Shown here piece after piece: positions 39,936 to 49,558 of a stretch of DNA of 64,000 nucleotides. Under the pieces are notes generated by a model. It did not search any database, was not told where the DNA came from, and saw nothing but the letters and a program-made list of their open reading frames with translations. This stretch comes from JADJOM01 sp046327715 (GTDB lineage Bacteria; Gemmatimonadota; Gemmatimonadetes; Gemmatimonadales; GWC2-71-9): assembly GCA_046327715.1 (NCBI GenBank), contig JAXLXY010000014.1, forward strand, positions 26,070-90,069. Reading direction: 5' to 3'. The translations under genes were made by a program, and so were the position numbers. The stretch's first letter is position 1, and every line of letters starts with the position of its first letter.

Positions 39936-42900
39936 ATGGTGCCCTTGCCCGGCATGGTCAACAGGCAGGTCCACGACAACGCTCCTGCGGGCGCGGCGGA
40001 GGGCGACAGCCTCTCCGTCCTTACGGCGCTGCCCTGCGCCATTTTCGTCTGCCGCCCCGATGGCCACTGCACGTTCGTCAACGCCCGCTGGGCCGCCCTC
40101 ACCGGGGTGGCTCCCGCCGATGCGCTGGGCACCGGCTGGCAGCGGATCCTGCGGGAGGACGCCCTCGCCCGCCTGCTGGCCCGCTGGACGCCCACCGAGG
40201 GCGCCGCCGAGATGACCGAGGACGTGCAGTGCAGCCGGGCCGATGGAACCGCGTTCTCGGCCCGGCTGCACGTCGCGCCGCACCGCCGGCCCGACGGGAC
40301 CCTCGAGAGCTGGGTGGGAAGCCTCGCCGACACGACCCTGGAACGGAAGCGCACCGAGGCGGTGCGGGCCTGGGAGTCCCGGCTCCGGGAGAGCGAGGAG
40401 CGCTTCCGCACCCTTGCCGACCAGGCCCCGGTCCTCATCTGGATGTCGGGCCCCGACGCCGCCTGCAACTACGTCAACGCCGAGTGGCTCCGGTTCACCG
40501 GGCGGCCGCTGGCGGAGGAGCTGGGGATCGGCTGGAGCGAGGACGTGCACCCGGACGACTTCGCCGCGAGCCACGAGACCTTTGCCCGGGCCTTCGCGGA
40601 CCGGGAACCGTTCCGGCTGGAGTACCGGCTGCGCCGGCATGACGGCGAGTACCGCTGGATCTCCGACCACGGGTCGCCCCGGTACCTGTCCGATGGCACC
40701 TTCGCCGGTTACGTCGGCATCTGCACCGACGTGACCGAGACCCGCCGCGCGCGCGAGGTGCTGGAGCACGAGCGCTCGATCCTCGGGGAGAGCATCGCCC
40801 AGGCGCCGATCGCCATGGCGCTGCTGGACACCGACATGCGCTACCTGGCCTGGAGCCGGCAGTGGCTCCGGGACTACGGGCTCGGCGAGCGCGACCTCCG
40901 CGGGCGCAGCCACTACGAGGTCTTCCCCGACATCCCCGAGCGGTGGAAGGCGCTGCACCGGCGCGCCCTCGCGGGCGAGGCGCTCAACAACCCGGACGAC
41001 CTCTTCGAACGCGCGACCGGCGAGAGCACCCACCTCCGCTGGGCCATGCACCCCTGGCGGCGCACCGACGGCGCCATGGGCGGCATCGTGATGGTCACCG
41101 ACGTGATCGACGACCTGGTCCGGGCCCGGCAGCAGGCGATTGACTCCGCCCGGCTCAAGTCGGAGTTCCTGGCCAGCATGAGCCACGAGATCCGCACCCC
41201 GATGAACGGGGTCATCGGCATGACGGGCCTGCTGCTGAGCACCGAGCTCACCGAGGACCAGCGCGACTGTGCCGAGACCATCCGCAGCTCCGCCGAGGGG
41301 CTGCTGACCATCATCAACGATATCCTCGACGTCTCCAAGATCGAGGCCGGCAAGCTGACCATCGAGGTGTCCCCCTTCGACCTGCTCCGCGCCTGCGAGG
41401 ACGTGGCCGACCTGCTCATGCCCCGGGTGCAGGAGAAGGGGCTGGAGCTGATCGTCCGGGTGCCGCCGGAGGTGCCGCGGCACGTGGTCGGCGACGCCGG
41501 CCGGGTGCGCCAGGTGCTCACCAACCTCGTGGGCAACGCGGTCAAGTTCACGGAGCATGGCCAGGTGATGGTCGAGCTGGCCGCGGAGCCCGCCGCCCAG
41601 GGGCGGGCGCTGCTCCGCTTCACCGTCAGCGACACCGGCATCGGCATTCCCCGCGAGAAGCAGGATGCGATCTTCGAGCAGTTCACCCAGGCCGACGCCT
41701 CGACCACCCGGCGCTACGGTGGCAGCGGCCTCGGCCTCACCATCAGCCGGCAGCTGGTGCGCCTGATGGGCGGCAGCATCGGGGTGCACAGCGATCCCGG
41801 CCAGGGGAGCAGCTTCTGGTTCACCCTGCCCTTCCCGCTGGCCCCCTCGGGCGCCGTTGCCGAGCCGGCCCCCGGACCGGGCGGGACCCGGGTGCTGGTC
41901 GTCGACGACGTGCCCCAGGTCCGCCGGGTGATGTGCGAGCAGCTGCAGGCGCTCGGCGCCGCCCCCGAGGCCGTCGGGTCCGGCGCGGAGGCCCTGGCTC
42001 GCCTGCGGCAGCAGCAGACCGAAGGGGATCCGTTCCGCGTGGTGTTCCTCGACTACGGGCTGGGCCCCGAGACCGGCGCCGACCTGGCCCGTGCCATCCG
42101 GTCCGACCCGGCGCTCGCCGAGACGCCGCTGGTGCTGGTGAGTGGGATCATCACCCAGCCCCGGGAGGGCTGGCTGCGCGGGGAGGGCTTTGCCGCCCTG
42201 GTGCGCAAGCCCGCCCGCCGCGATGACCTCCGCGCCGCGCTCCGGCTGGTGCTTACCGAGGGCGGAACGGCCGAGCCCGCCCAGACGGTGGAGGCCCGGC
42301 AGGCGGCCGCCGCGGCGGGACTGGTCTCCGCGACGGCCCCGGCCGCCCCCGCGCCCGGAGCGCTGCGGGTGCTCGTGGTGGACGACAACAGCGTGAACCA
42401 GAAGGTCGCCGCGCGCATGCTCACCCGGCTCGGCTGCCGCGTGGACCTGGCGGCCAACGGCCGCGAGGCGCTCGACCTGGTGCGGCAGGTGGGCTACGAC
42501 GTGGTCTTCATGGACTGCATGATGCCGGAGATGGACGGGTATGAATCCACCGCCGCCATCCGGCAGCTGCCCACCGAGGTCAGCCGCACCCCGATCATCG
42601 CCATGACCGCCAATGCCATGCAGGGCGATCGCGAGCGCTGCCTCGCCGCCGGCATGGACGATTACCTGAGCAAGCCGGTGCAGCCCGAGCAGCTGGCGCA
42701 GGCGCTGGCGCGGTGGACCGGCGCGCCGGCCAGCCCGCCCGCCGCGGCCCCCGCCGCACCCGTGCAGGCCGGGTCGGTGGATCGCGGCGTGATCGATGGC
42801 TTCCGCCAGCTGCAGGAGCCCGGGGCACCGGACATCGTCACCGAGTTCATCGACCTGTTCCTGGAGGACCTGCCGGCGCGGCGCGAGGCCATCATCGAGG

Positions 42901-43124
42901 CACTGGGCACCGGCGAGGGAGAGCGGGTCCGGGCCGCGGCCCACGCCCTCAAGAGCAGCGCGGCGTACATCGGCGCCCGGGAGCTGGCCCGGCTCTGCAA
43001 GGAGGTGGAGCAGCGCGCCCGGGAGGCGGACCTGGTCGGGGCGGGCCGGGCCGCGGGCGAGCTCGAGGCGGAGGCCCGGCGGGTCGTGCAGGAACTCGGT
43101 GTCCTCCGGGCGCCGGCGAGCTGA
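39936..43124 (+). CDS. Multi-PAS hybrid histidine kinase (PAS3-HisKA-HATPase-REC-REC-HPt)
   Basis: This 1,062-aa protein contains three PAS domains (about 25-135, 150-270, 280-395). There are no TM helices, so sensing is cytoplasmic. HisKA has the MSHEIRTPMNG motif (His417). The HATPase domain (about 525-645) has N box NLVGNAVKFT, DTGIGIP and GGSGLGLTIS. Receiver 1 (about 651-770) starts RVLVVDDVPQ, with phospho-Asp in VFLDYGL. Receiver 2 (about 809-930) starts LRVLVVDDNS and has FMDCMMPEMDGY. The HPt domain at the end carries the phospho-His in AAAHALKSSAAYIG (about residue 1003). This is a complete phosphorelay in one chain. A closely related kinase follows after 3 bp. Confidence 0.93.
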   Translation: MVPLPGMVNRQVHDNAPAGAAEGDSLSVLTALPCAIFVCRPDGHCTFVNARWAALTGVAPADALGTGWQRILREDALARLLARWTPTEGAAEMTEDVQCSRADGTAFSARLHVAPHRRPDGTLESWVGSLADTTLERKRTEAVRAWESRLRESEERFRTLADQAPVLIWMSGPDAACNYVNAEWLRFTGRPLAEELGIGWSEDVHPDDFAASHETFARAFADREPFRLEYRLRRHDGEYRWISDHGSPRYLSDGTFAGYVGICTDVTETRRAREVLEHERSILGESIAQAPIAMALLDTDMRYLAWSRQWLRDYGLGERDLRGRSHYEVFPDIPERWKALHRRALAGEALNNPDDLFERATGESTHLRWAMHPWRRTDGAMGGIVMVTDVIDDLVRARQQAIDSARLKSEFLASMSHEIRTPMNGVIGMTGLLLSTELTEDQRDCAETIRSSAEGLLTIINDILDVSKIEAGKLTIEVSPFDLLRACEDVADLLMPRVQEKGLELIVRVPPEVPRHVVGDAGRVRQVLTNLVGNAVKFTEHGQVMVELAAEPAAQGRALLRFTVSDTGIGIPREKQDAIFEQFTQADASTTRRYGGSGLGLTISRQLVRLMGGSIGVHSDPGQGSSFWFTLPFPLAPSGAVAEPAPGPGGTRVLVVDDVPQVRRVMCEQLQALGAAPEAVGSGAEALARLRQQQTEGDPFRVVFLDYGLGPETGADLARAIRSDPALAETPLVLVSGIITQPREGWLRGEGFAALVRKPARRDDLRAALRLVLTEGGTAEPAQTVEARQAAAAAGLVSATAPAAPAPGALRVLVVDDNSVNQKVAARMLTRLGCRVDLAANGREALDLVRQVGYDVVFMDCMMPEMDGYESTAAIRQLPTEVSRTPIIAMTANAMQGDRERCLAAGMDDYLSKPVQPEQLAQALARWTGAPASPPAAAPAAPVQAGSVDRGVIDGFRQLQEPGAPDIVTEFIDLFLEDLPARREAIIEALGTGEGERVRAAAHALKSSAAYIGARELARLCKEVEQRAREADLVGAGRAAGELEAEARRVVQELGVLRAPAS

Positions 43125-43127
43125 ACG

Positions 43128-45716
43128 ATGCGGCACCTCAGGGCCTGGAGCGCCGCCCGGCGCCAGTCGCACGCGCCCCCGGTGGCGGCCGACGCCGCCG
43201 CCGAACGGTTCACCCGCATCACCACCTCGGCGCCGATCGGGATCTTCGAGACGGACGAGGCGGGCCGCTGTCATTACGTCAACGCGCGGTGGTGCGAGCT
43301 CACCGGCCTCGCCGAGGCGCAGGCCATGGGCGCCGGCTGGATGTCCGCGATCGACACCAATGACCTCACGGCGGTCCGCGCCGAGTGGCAGAGCGCGGCC
43401 ATCGAGCAGCGCGATTTCATCGCCGAGTTCCGGATCCGCCTGCCGGAGGGCGCCGCCCGCTGGGTCGGCGCCCAGGCCCGCGCGGTGGTCGATGGCGCGG
43501 GGCACACGATCGCCTACGTCGGCACCCTCAGCGACATCTCCGACCGCAAGCGGCAGGAGGAGGACCTCTACCGCTACTCCCTCGACGTCGAGGATGCCCG
43601 CATGCGGGTGGAGGAGCAGGCCACCCAGATGGCCGCCCAGGCCGAGGAGCTGGCCCGCGCCCGCGACCAGGCGCTCGAGTCGGTGCGGGTCAAGTCGGCG
43701 TTCTTCGCGATGATGAGCCACGAGATCCGGACCCCGATGAACGGGGTCATCGGGATGACCGGCCTGCTGCTCGACACCGCCCTCAGCGCGGAGCAGCGGA
43801 ACTACGTCGAGACGGTGCGGGCCTCGGGCGAGGCGCTCCTCACGATCATCAACGACATCCTCGACTTCTCCAAGATCGAGGCGGGGCGGATGTCGCTCGA
43901 GACGGTGGACTTCTCCCTGCAGGAGGTGCTCGAGGATACCCTCGACCTCCTGGCGGAGAAGGCGGGCGGCAAGGGCCTGGAGCTCGCGGCGCACGTGGAC
44001 CGCGGCATCCCGCGGCTGCTCCGCGGCGACCCGGCGCGGGTCCGCCAGGTGCTCACCAACCTCGTCTCCAACGCGATCAAGTTCACCGAGCGCGGCGCAG
44101 TCACCGTCCACTGCACGCTCGCCGGCGAGGCCGCGGACGACCTGCTGGTCCGCTGGGAGGTCCGGGACACCGGCATCGGCCTCACGCCGGAGCAGCGGGC
44201 CCGGCTGTTCCAGCCCTTCGCCCAGGCCGACAACTCCACCACCCGGAAGTACGGCGGCACCGGCCTCGGGCTCGCCATCTGCCGGCAGCTGGTGGAGTTG
44301 ATGGGGGGCGGGATCGACGTGGAGAGCACGCGCGGCCAGGGCAGCACCTTCTGGTTCACCCTCCGCCTGGGCCGCGTCGCGGCCGGCACCGACCCGCGGG
44401 CGGTGGCCGATCCGGACATCGCCGGGACCCGCGTGCTGGTGGCGGGCGGAAACGCCACCGCGCGCGTGGCCCTGGTGGAGCACCTCGAGGGCCTGGGCCT
44501 GAGCGTAGTGGCCACGGACGACGCCACCGAGGCGTTCGAGCGCCTCGGCCGCAGCGTGCACGAACCGGCCCCGATCCGGGTTGCCCTCTTCGACAGCAGC
44601 CTCGGGGAGACCGACGGCTTCGAACTCGCCCGCGCCGTCGCGGAAAGCGAGCACCTCAAGCGGACCCGCGTGATCGTGCTCGCCCCGGTGACCCAGCGCC
44701 AGGCCGCCGACGGGGCCCGTGCCGGGGGCGTCACCGAGGTGCTGCACAAGCCGGTGCGCCTGCTCGCCCTGCACGACGCGCTGCGCACCGCGCTCGGCCT
44801 CGAGCCGCGCACCGCCCGGCGCTCCGCGCTCCTCAAGGGGCTCGCGGCCGCCGACGCCCGCCCCCTGCGCCGCGCCCGGGTGCTGCTGGTCGAGGACAAC
44901 CCGGTCAACCAGAAGGTGGCCACCCAGATGATCGAGCGCCTCGGCCACCTGGTCGACGTGGCCGGCAACGGGCTGGAAGGGGTGGCGGCCGCCCGGAAGC
45001 TCCCGTACGACATCATCCTGATGGACTGCCAGATGCCGGAGATGGACGGCTACGAGGCCACCGCCGAGATCCGCCGGCTCGAGGGCGACGCCCGGCATAC
45101 GCCGATCGTCGCGATGACCGCCAACGCCATGCAGGGCGACCGGGAGCGCTGCCTCGCGGCAGGCATGGACGACTACGTGAGCAAGCCGATCCGCAGCGCG
45201 GAGATGCAGGCCACCCTCGCGCGGTGGGTGGGATGGACCGAGCCGGCGCCGGCCCGGGACGCCGGGCGCCCCACGCCCCCGCCGCCCATGACGGCCGAGG
45301 CCGCCCTCGCCGCGGCCAGTGCGCCGGACGCGCGGATCCCGGACGCCGACAGCCCCGAGGGGATCGATGCGACCATCCTCGACGACATCATGGCCGTCTC
45401 GCCGTCGGCCGGCGTGGCGCTGGTCCGGGAGCTGATCGACCTGTTCTTCGGGGAGGTGCCGGCGCGGATGGAGCACATGCGCTCGGGGATCGCGTCCGGC
45501 GACACCTCGCCGGTGATGCGCGCCGCCCACGCCATGAAGGGCGGCGCCAGCAACCTCGGCGCCCTGCGGCTCTCCGCCCTCTGCGCCGAGATGGAGCGGC
45601 TCGGTCGCGAGGGCGCCCTCGCCGGCGCCGCGCCACTGATCGGGGAAATCGAGGTGGAGATCGAGCGGGTGCGCGCCGCGCTCGACCGCCACCTGGTGCA
45701 GGCCACGAGCGGCTGA
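43128..45716 (+). CDS. Hybrid histidine kinase (PAS-HisKA-HATPase-REC-REC-HPt), paralogue of its neighbour
   Basis: This 862-aa protein has one PAS (about 28-140), a coiled coil (about 145-190) and HisKA with MMSHEIRTPMNG (His198). The HATPase domain (about 300-420) has NLVSNAIKFT and GGTGLGLAIC. Receiver 1 (about 434-560) has lost the acidic pocket (VLVAGGNA in place of VVDD) and is probably a pseudo-receiver. Receiver 2 (about 583-705) is intact (VEDNPV, ILMDCQMP). The HPt carries AAHAMKGGASNLG (His801). The MTANAMQGDRERCLAAGMDDY stretch is shared with the upstream kinase, indicating duplication. The start at 43128 is 3 bp after the upstream stop, so the two are co-transcribed. Confidence 0.93.
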   Translation: MRHLRAWSAARRQSHAPPVAADAAAERFTRITTSAPIGIFETDEAGRCHYVNARWCELTGLAEAQAMGAGWMSAIDTNDLTAVRAEWQSAAIEQRDFIAEFRIRLPEGAARWVGAQARAVVDGAGHTIAYVGTLSDISDRKRQEEDLYRYSLDVEDARMRVEEQATQMAAQAEELARARDQALESVRVKSAFFAMMSHEIRTPMNGVIGMTGLLLDTALSAEQRNYVETVRASGEALLTIINDILDFSKIEAGRMSLETVDFSLQEVLEDTLDLLAEKAGGKGLELAAHVDRGIPRLLRGDPARVRQVLTNLVSNAIKFTERGAVTVHCTLAGEAADDLLVRWEVRDTGIGLTPEQRARLFQPFAQADNSTTRKYGGTGLGLAICRQLVELMGGGIDVESTRGQGSTFWFTLRLGRVAAGTDPRAVADPDIAGTRVLVAGGNATARVALVEHLEGLGLSVVATDDATEAFERLGRSVHEPAPIRVALFDSSLGETDGFELARAVAESEHLKRTRVIVLAPVTQRQAADGARAGGVTEVLHKPVRLLALHDALRTALGLEPRTARRSALLKGLAAADARPLRRARVLLVEDNPVNQKVATQMIERLGHLVDVAGNGLEGVAAARKLPYDIILMDCQMPEMDGYEATAEIRRLEGDARHTPIVAMTANAMQGDRERCLAAGMDDYVSKPIRSAEMQATLARWVGWTEPAPARDAGRPTPPPPMTAEAALAAASAPDARIPDADSPEGIDATILDDIMAVSPSAGVALVRELIDLFFGEVPARMEHMRSGIASGDTSPVMRAAHAMKGGASNLGALRLSALCAEMERLGREGALAGAAPLIGEIEVEIERVRAALDRHLVQATSG

Positions 45717-45722
45717 GGCCCC

Positions 45723-46892
45723 TCAGGCCAGCCGGCGCCGCCGGGCCAGCAGCACCGCACCACCCAGCGCCACCACCACCGACGACAGCCAGGCCAGGAC
45801 ACCGCCGACCCGCAGGCTCGGCCCCACCGAAGTGCGCCCCAGGGTCGCCGGCACCCAGCGTGCGGCCCAGGCCTCGAAGGGCACGCCGAACGCCGCCGCG
45901 AACGCGTCCGCAGGCGGCGCCGCCGAGGTCCAGAAGGCGCGGAAACGCTCCGGGCCGAACTCCCGCACCAGGTCGCGGGCCAGTCCGTGCACCTCCCGGT
46001 CGATGTCGCGCTCCCACCACTCGAGCGAGGAGAGCACCTGCGCCCGGTCGAACCGGACCGGCGCGATCCGCCGGTCGGGGCGCCCGAGGAGCGCGGGGGC
46101 GCACGCCGCAGCCCGGCCGGCCCGGCAGGCGGTGAGCCCCAGCGAGCCGAGCGGCTGCCAGGGGCGCCCGAACATCATGGCCACCAGCACCGGGCTCCAC
46201 CACCGGACATCGAGCCCCGCGGCGTCAGGGGTGACGGCCGGCTCCCACCAGCTGGCGGCGTTCGCGAGGTCGAACCCCCGGTGGAACAGCCACCGCTCCA
46301 CCTGGGGTCCGGGCGGCCCGAACACCGCATAGAACAGGCACGGCGCCAGCGACTCCTCCACCTGGCGCACGCCCTCGACGCGCCGCAGCGCCCGGGCCGG
46401 TACGACCAGCGCGCAGCGCCCCGGCACCCCCGCCGGTGGCAGCAGCAGGTGGGTGCCCTGGAGCAGCTCGGCGGTGCTGGCCGAGTCGCTCACGACCACC
46501 AGGGCCATGGAACCGGGCAGCGGACCGAGCGAAGCGAGCGCGCGAGCCAGGGAATCGGTGAGGCGGCGCATGCGCGTCGTGATGGGCGACGGGACCTCCC
46601 CCCGCAGGACCAGGCTCACCGTCGGCGCATCGGCCGGCAGCCACCGGGGCAGGCTGTCGCGCAGCACCACGTGGGTCAGCTCCCGGCGGGCCCGCTCCAG
46701 GGCCCGGCCGAGCACCTGCTGCTCCTGGTGCAGGGCATCCCGTGACGGCGCCCGGTCGTAGGTGTACCACCAGCGCGCCAGCGCGCCGGTGAGCCCGAAG
46801 GCATCGAAGCCGGAGGGAGGCAGCAGGGCCACCGCGCCCGCGGCCAGCAGAAGGGCCAGCAGGAGGCACCAGCGACGGAAGCTCAGCGCCAT
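45723..46892 (-). CDS. Unknown membrane protein of the YtrA-type ABC operon
   Basis: This 389-aa protein has an N-terminal TM helix (about 7-23) and a C-terminal TM helix (about 363-385). The segment between them is probably extracytoplasmic. It contains several Cys and Trp, and its last part (WWERDIDREVHGLARDLV...FGPERFRAFW) resembles the end of peptidase-MA-type proteins. No HExxH motif is present, so a peptidase activity is not supported. I chose the ATG at 46892, which follows GAGGA and overlaps the previous stop by 10 nt. A longer frame to 46934 is possible. The gene is the last of five in the overlapping ABC operon. Confidence 0.62.
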   Translation of the reverse strand: MALSFRRWCLLLALLLAAGAVALLPPSGFDAFGLTGALARWWYTYDRAPSRDALHQEQQVLGRALERARRELTHVVLRDSLPRWLPADAPTVSLVLRGEVPSPITTRMRRLTDSLARALASLGPLPGSMALVVVSDSASTAELLQGTHLLLPPAGVPGRCALVVPARALRRVEGVRQVEESLAPCLFYAVFGPPGPQVERWLFHRGFDLANAASWWEPAVTPDAAGLDVRWWSPVLVAMMFGRPWQPLGSLGLTACRAGRAAACAPALLGRPDRRIAPVRFDRAQVLSSLEWWERDIDREVHGLARDLVREFGPERFRAFWTSAAPPADAFAAAFGVPFEAWAARWVPATLGRTSVGPSLRVGGVLAWLSSVVVALGGAVLLARRRRLA

Positions 46893-48007
46893 CGGAAGGT
46901 CCTCACGGCGAGGCCAAAGAGGAACGCCGACCACCCGAACGCGGCGAGCGCCAGGCGCGGCGTGTCATCATGGCCGGCGGCCCGCGACCGCCGCGCCTGC
47001 TGCAGCCACCGCCCGAGGAGGGCGTCCTCGGACAGCCGCGCCGCGTCCGCCAGCCGCGCCAGCAGGGGCCGGTCCGGTCGCGCGAGCAGCCGCGCCATGG
47101 CCCCAGGGCCGCCGGCCCGGAGGGCCATAGCCAGCAGCAGCTGCCGCGGGGATTCACCCAGCGGCACCAGCGTGCCCCAGTCCCGGCCGCGCAGCAGGGC
47201 GTCACAGGCCTCCTGCTGCCCCAGCTGCAGGCACTGGCCCGCCAGGCCCGCCCGCTCGCCCACGGCGCCCTGTTCCAGCCGCCGCACGAACGCCTGACGA
47301 TCCTCCGGTGCGTACTGGCCCACGAGGTCGGCGGGCTCGGCCACCAGGCCGAGCGCACGGCGGCAGTCCTCGAGCCCGCCGCCGAGGCAGCTGGCCACGC
47401 TGCGGAAGTCCGACGTGACCAGCTCCACGAACGTGCGCCGGGCGAGGAGCGATTCCGGCACCGCCAGCGGGGGTGCAGGATGCCATCGCGCGAGGGGCCG
47501 GTCCACCTGGTACCAGAGTGCCTCCGACGCCGCGTGGCCGATCGCCATGGCGAGGTCACCCACCGGCGCTCCCGGCTGGACAAAGGGCGCGCTGGAGGGC
47601 TGCCCGGGCATGACGTCGCCGGTGAACTGCACCGAGAGGCCCAGCGGCTGGCCGGCGACCCTGCCCTCACCGGCCCCGCGCACCCGCGGCGTCGCCCGGA
47701 TGACGATCGTCTGCGCGTGGCCCAGGGCGTCCCCGTACATGGCCTCGAGCCCGGCCCACGCAGTGTCGGCCGCCGCCTCCGCGGTATCCCGCAGCCCCTG
47801 CACCTCCAGCACCAGGACACCCCGTGTGATGCGGCGCCAGCCGGCGCCGGCGTCGAGGAGGCTGTCGCGCAGGCGGATGCGCGCCCCGATCGCGTCGACC
47901 CTGACCTGCAGGTCGCGGACCCGGGCCTCGAGGGCCGCCCGCTGCTGCCCGGTCACCGGGGACACCAGCAGCAGCATGGCCGCGAGGCAGAGGGATCCCC
48001 TAGACAT
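46883..48007 (-). CDS. Unknown secreted protein with C-terminal membrane anchor
   Basis: This 374-aa protein has a signal peptide (MSRGSLCLAAMLLLVSPVTGQ), a short coiled coil (about 24-45), a largely helical mature region and a C-terminal TM helix (LAAFGWSAFLFGLAV). The motif AIGHAASEALW near residue 158 is reminiscent of a zinc site but is incomplete. Cys residues are few (CLGGGLEDC, CLQLGQQEAC). I do not recognise the family. It overlaps the ABC permease gene by 8 bp and the downstream gene by 10 bp. It probably works with the ABC transporter at the outer face of the membrane, though this is inference from the operon. Confidence 0.62.
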   Translation of the reverse strand: MSRGSLCLAAMLLLVSPVTGQQRAALEARVRDLQVRVDAIGARIRLRDSLLDAGAGWRRITRGVLVLEVQGLRDTAEAAADTAWAGLEAMYGDALGHAQTIVIRATPRVRGAGEGRVAGQPLGLSVQFTGDVMPGQPSSAPFVQPGAPVGDLAMAIGHAASEALWYQVDRPLARWHPAPPLAVPESLLARRTFVELVTSDFRSVASCLGGGLEDCRRALGLVAEPADLVGQYAPEDRQAFVRRLEQGAVGERAGLAGQCLQLGQQEACDALLRGRDWGTLVPLGESPRQLLLAMALRAGGPGAMARLLARPDRPLLARLADAARLSEDALLGRWLQQARRSRAAGHDDTPRLALAAFGWSAFLFGLAVRTFRWR

Positions 48008-48653
48008 CGATCAGCACCCAGCGCCCGGTGAAGACATCGAACGGCCCGGGCCAGGTCAGCAGCCGCTCCAGCACCGGCGTCACGATGTCCGCCCGCGAGC
48101 CGGCGCTGCTGAGCAGCACCTGGGCCAGCATCCAGGCCACGAGCAGGGCCAGCACCCACCCTGCGGCGCGCGCGGTGCCGGTCACCACCGCGAAGAACAG
48201 CCCGAACGACACCAGCGTGGCAAACAGGAAGCGCAGGGCCAGCAGGTTGGGATACGCGGTCAGGCCGGTGGGCAGCGGCGAGCCCGCCACTGCGAGGAGG
48301 CAGCCGAACCAGAGCGTGGCCAGGGGGATCGCGAGGAGCACCAGCCCGGCGCCCAGGCGCAGCAGCACCAGGCGCTCGCGGGCGAGGGGAAGCGTGAGGG
48401 CATACACGTGCCGCCCGGCGTGGTCCGCCGCCCAGGCGCCGGTGGCCACCAGCAGCGCGATCATCGCGCCGAGCATCGGGTAGAGCACGCCCATCTGCGC
48501 ATGGCCCTCGAGGAACCGTGCCGGCGACAGCCCATCCTGCACGGCCGCCAGGTCCTGGACCGAGAGGAGCGGCAGCAGGAAGCTCAGGAGCGCCGCCGGG
48601 ACGAGCGCCAGCCGGATCCACTTCCACTGGGTGAACAGCACGGCTCGGAACAT
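48000..48653 (-). CDS. ABC transporter permease of the YtrA-type operon
   Basis: This 217-aa protein has about six TM helices and no solute-binding motif, as in ABC-2 permeases. The N-terminus (MFRAVLFTQWKWIRLALVPAALLSFLLPL) is typical of permeases of drug or lantibiotic transporters. Its start overlaps the ATPase stop by one base (TGATG), and its stop overlaps the next gene. It would pair with the ATPase as a homodimer or with another subunit. Confidence 0.8.
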   Translation of the reverse strand: MFRAVLFTQWKWIRLALVPAALLSFLLPLLSVQDLAAVQDGLSPARFLEGHAQMGVLYPMLGAMIALLVATGAWAADHAGRHVYALTLPLARERLVLLRLGAGLVLLAIPLATLWFGCLLAVAGSPLPTGLTAYPNLLALRFLFATLVSFGLFFAVVTGTARAAGWVLALLVAWMLAQVLLSSAGSRADIVTPVLERLLTWPGPFDVFTGRWVLIDV

Positions 48654-49558
48654 CAGGACCTCCCCGCGACGGGGCCGCGCGCGGTGCGCAGCAGTTCGAC
48701 GAACCCCTCTTCGAGGTCGAGGTCCACCACCTCGCGCACCGTGCCGCCGAGCCCCTCGATGTACTGCCGCATCGGGCCCTGCCAGCCGCGCACGATCCAG
48801 GTCTCGTGCCGGCCGTCGTGCACCTGCCGGGCCACCAGCGCGAAGGGCGTGGCGCCTACCTCGGCCGGGACGCCCGAGACGTGCAGCCGCTTGATCCCGT
48901 TCTTGAAGGTCTCCATCGGGAGTTCGGCCACCAGCCGGCCCTGGTCCATGACGCCCACCCAGTCACAGATACGCTCGAGCTCGTGCACCAGGTGGCTCGA
49001 GATGAACACCGTGGCGCCACGCTGGCTCACGTAGTCGAGGAGCGCGGTGAGCACGTCGCGCCGCACCACCGGATCGAGGCCGTCGGTCGGCTCGTCGAGC
49101 ACGAGCAACTCGGGAGACTGTGCCAGGACCAGCAGCAGCATCAGCTTGCCCAGTTCCCCCTTGGACAGCCGGCTGGTCAGCCGCCCGGGCTCGAGCATGA
49201 ACGCCGCGCTGAGGTCATCGGCCCGGCGCTGGTCCCACTGGGGATAGAAGGCGCGGTGGTACGCGATCGCCTCCTGGACCGTGAGCGAGGGATAGAGATG
49301 TGGCCGCTCGGGGACGTACCCCGTCCGGCCCAGGATGGCGGGCAGCTGCGCCGGCACCGGCTGGCCCAGCACCTTGACGTGGCCGCCCTGCGGGCGCAGC
49401 AGCCCGAGCAGGAGCCGGATGGTCGTGGTCTTCCCCGACCCGTTGGGTCCGAGAAATCCGTAGATCGCGCCGGCGGGGACGTGCAGGGCGAGGTCCTGGA
49501 TGGCGAACTGCTTGCCGGCCCGGTAGGCCAGGGCGGCGGTCTCGATGGCAAGGCTCAT
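48653..49558 (-). CDS. ABC transporter ATP-binding protein
   Basis: This 301-aa ATPase has Walker A FLGPNGSGKTTT (about 37-46), Q-loop VPERPHLYPSL, and Walker B LLVLDEPTDGLDP, followed by the H-loop ISSHLV. The ABC signature is LSKGELGKL, a degenerate form of LSGGQ. The last 90 residues are an extra C-terminal domain. It belongs to the group that pairs with ABC-2 permeases. Its ATG overlaps the GntR stop (ATGA). It is the second gene of the GntR-led operon. Confidence 0.93.
   Translation of the reverse strand: MSLAIETAALAYRAGKQFAIQDLALHVPAGAIYGFLGPNGSGKTTTIRLLLGLLRPQGGHVKVLGQPVPAQLPAILGRTGYVPERPHLYPSLTVQEAIAYHRAFYPQWDQRRADDLSAAFMLEPGRLTSRLSKGELGKLMLLLVLAQSPELLVLDEPTDGLDPVVRRDVLTALLDYVSQRGATVFISSHLVHELERICDWVGVMDQGRLVAELPMETFKNGIKRLHVSGVPAEVGATPFALVARQVHDGRHETWIVRGWQGPMRQYIEGLGGTVREVVDLDLEEGFVELLRTARGPVAGRS

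Noticed and set aside
39885..45692. 1,935-aa minus-strand frame opposite the two hybrid kinases
   Set aside because: It mirrors the kinase genes, is rich in Gly/Arg/His, and lacks any domain. It is a product of third-position GC bias.
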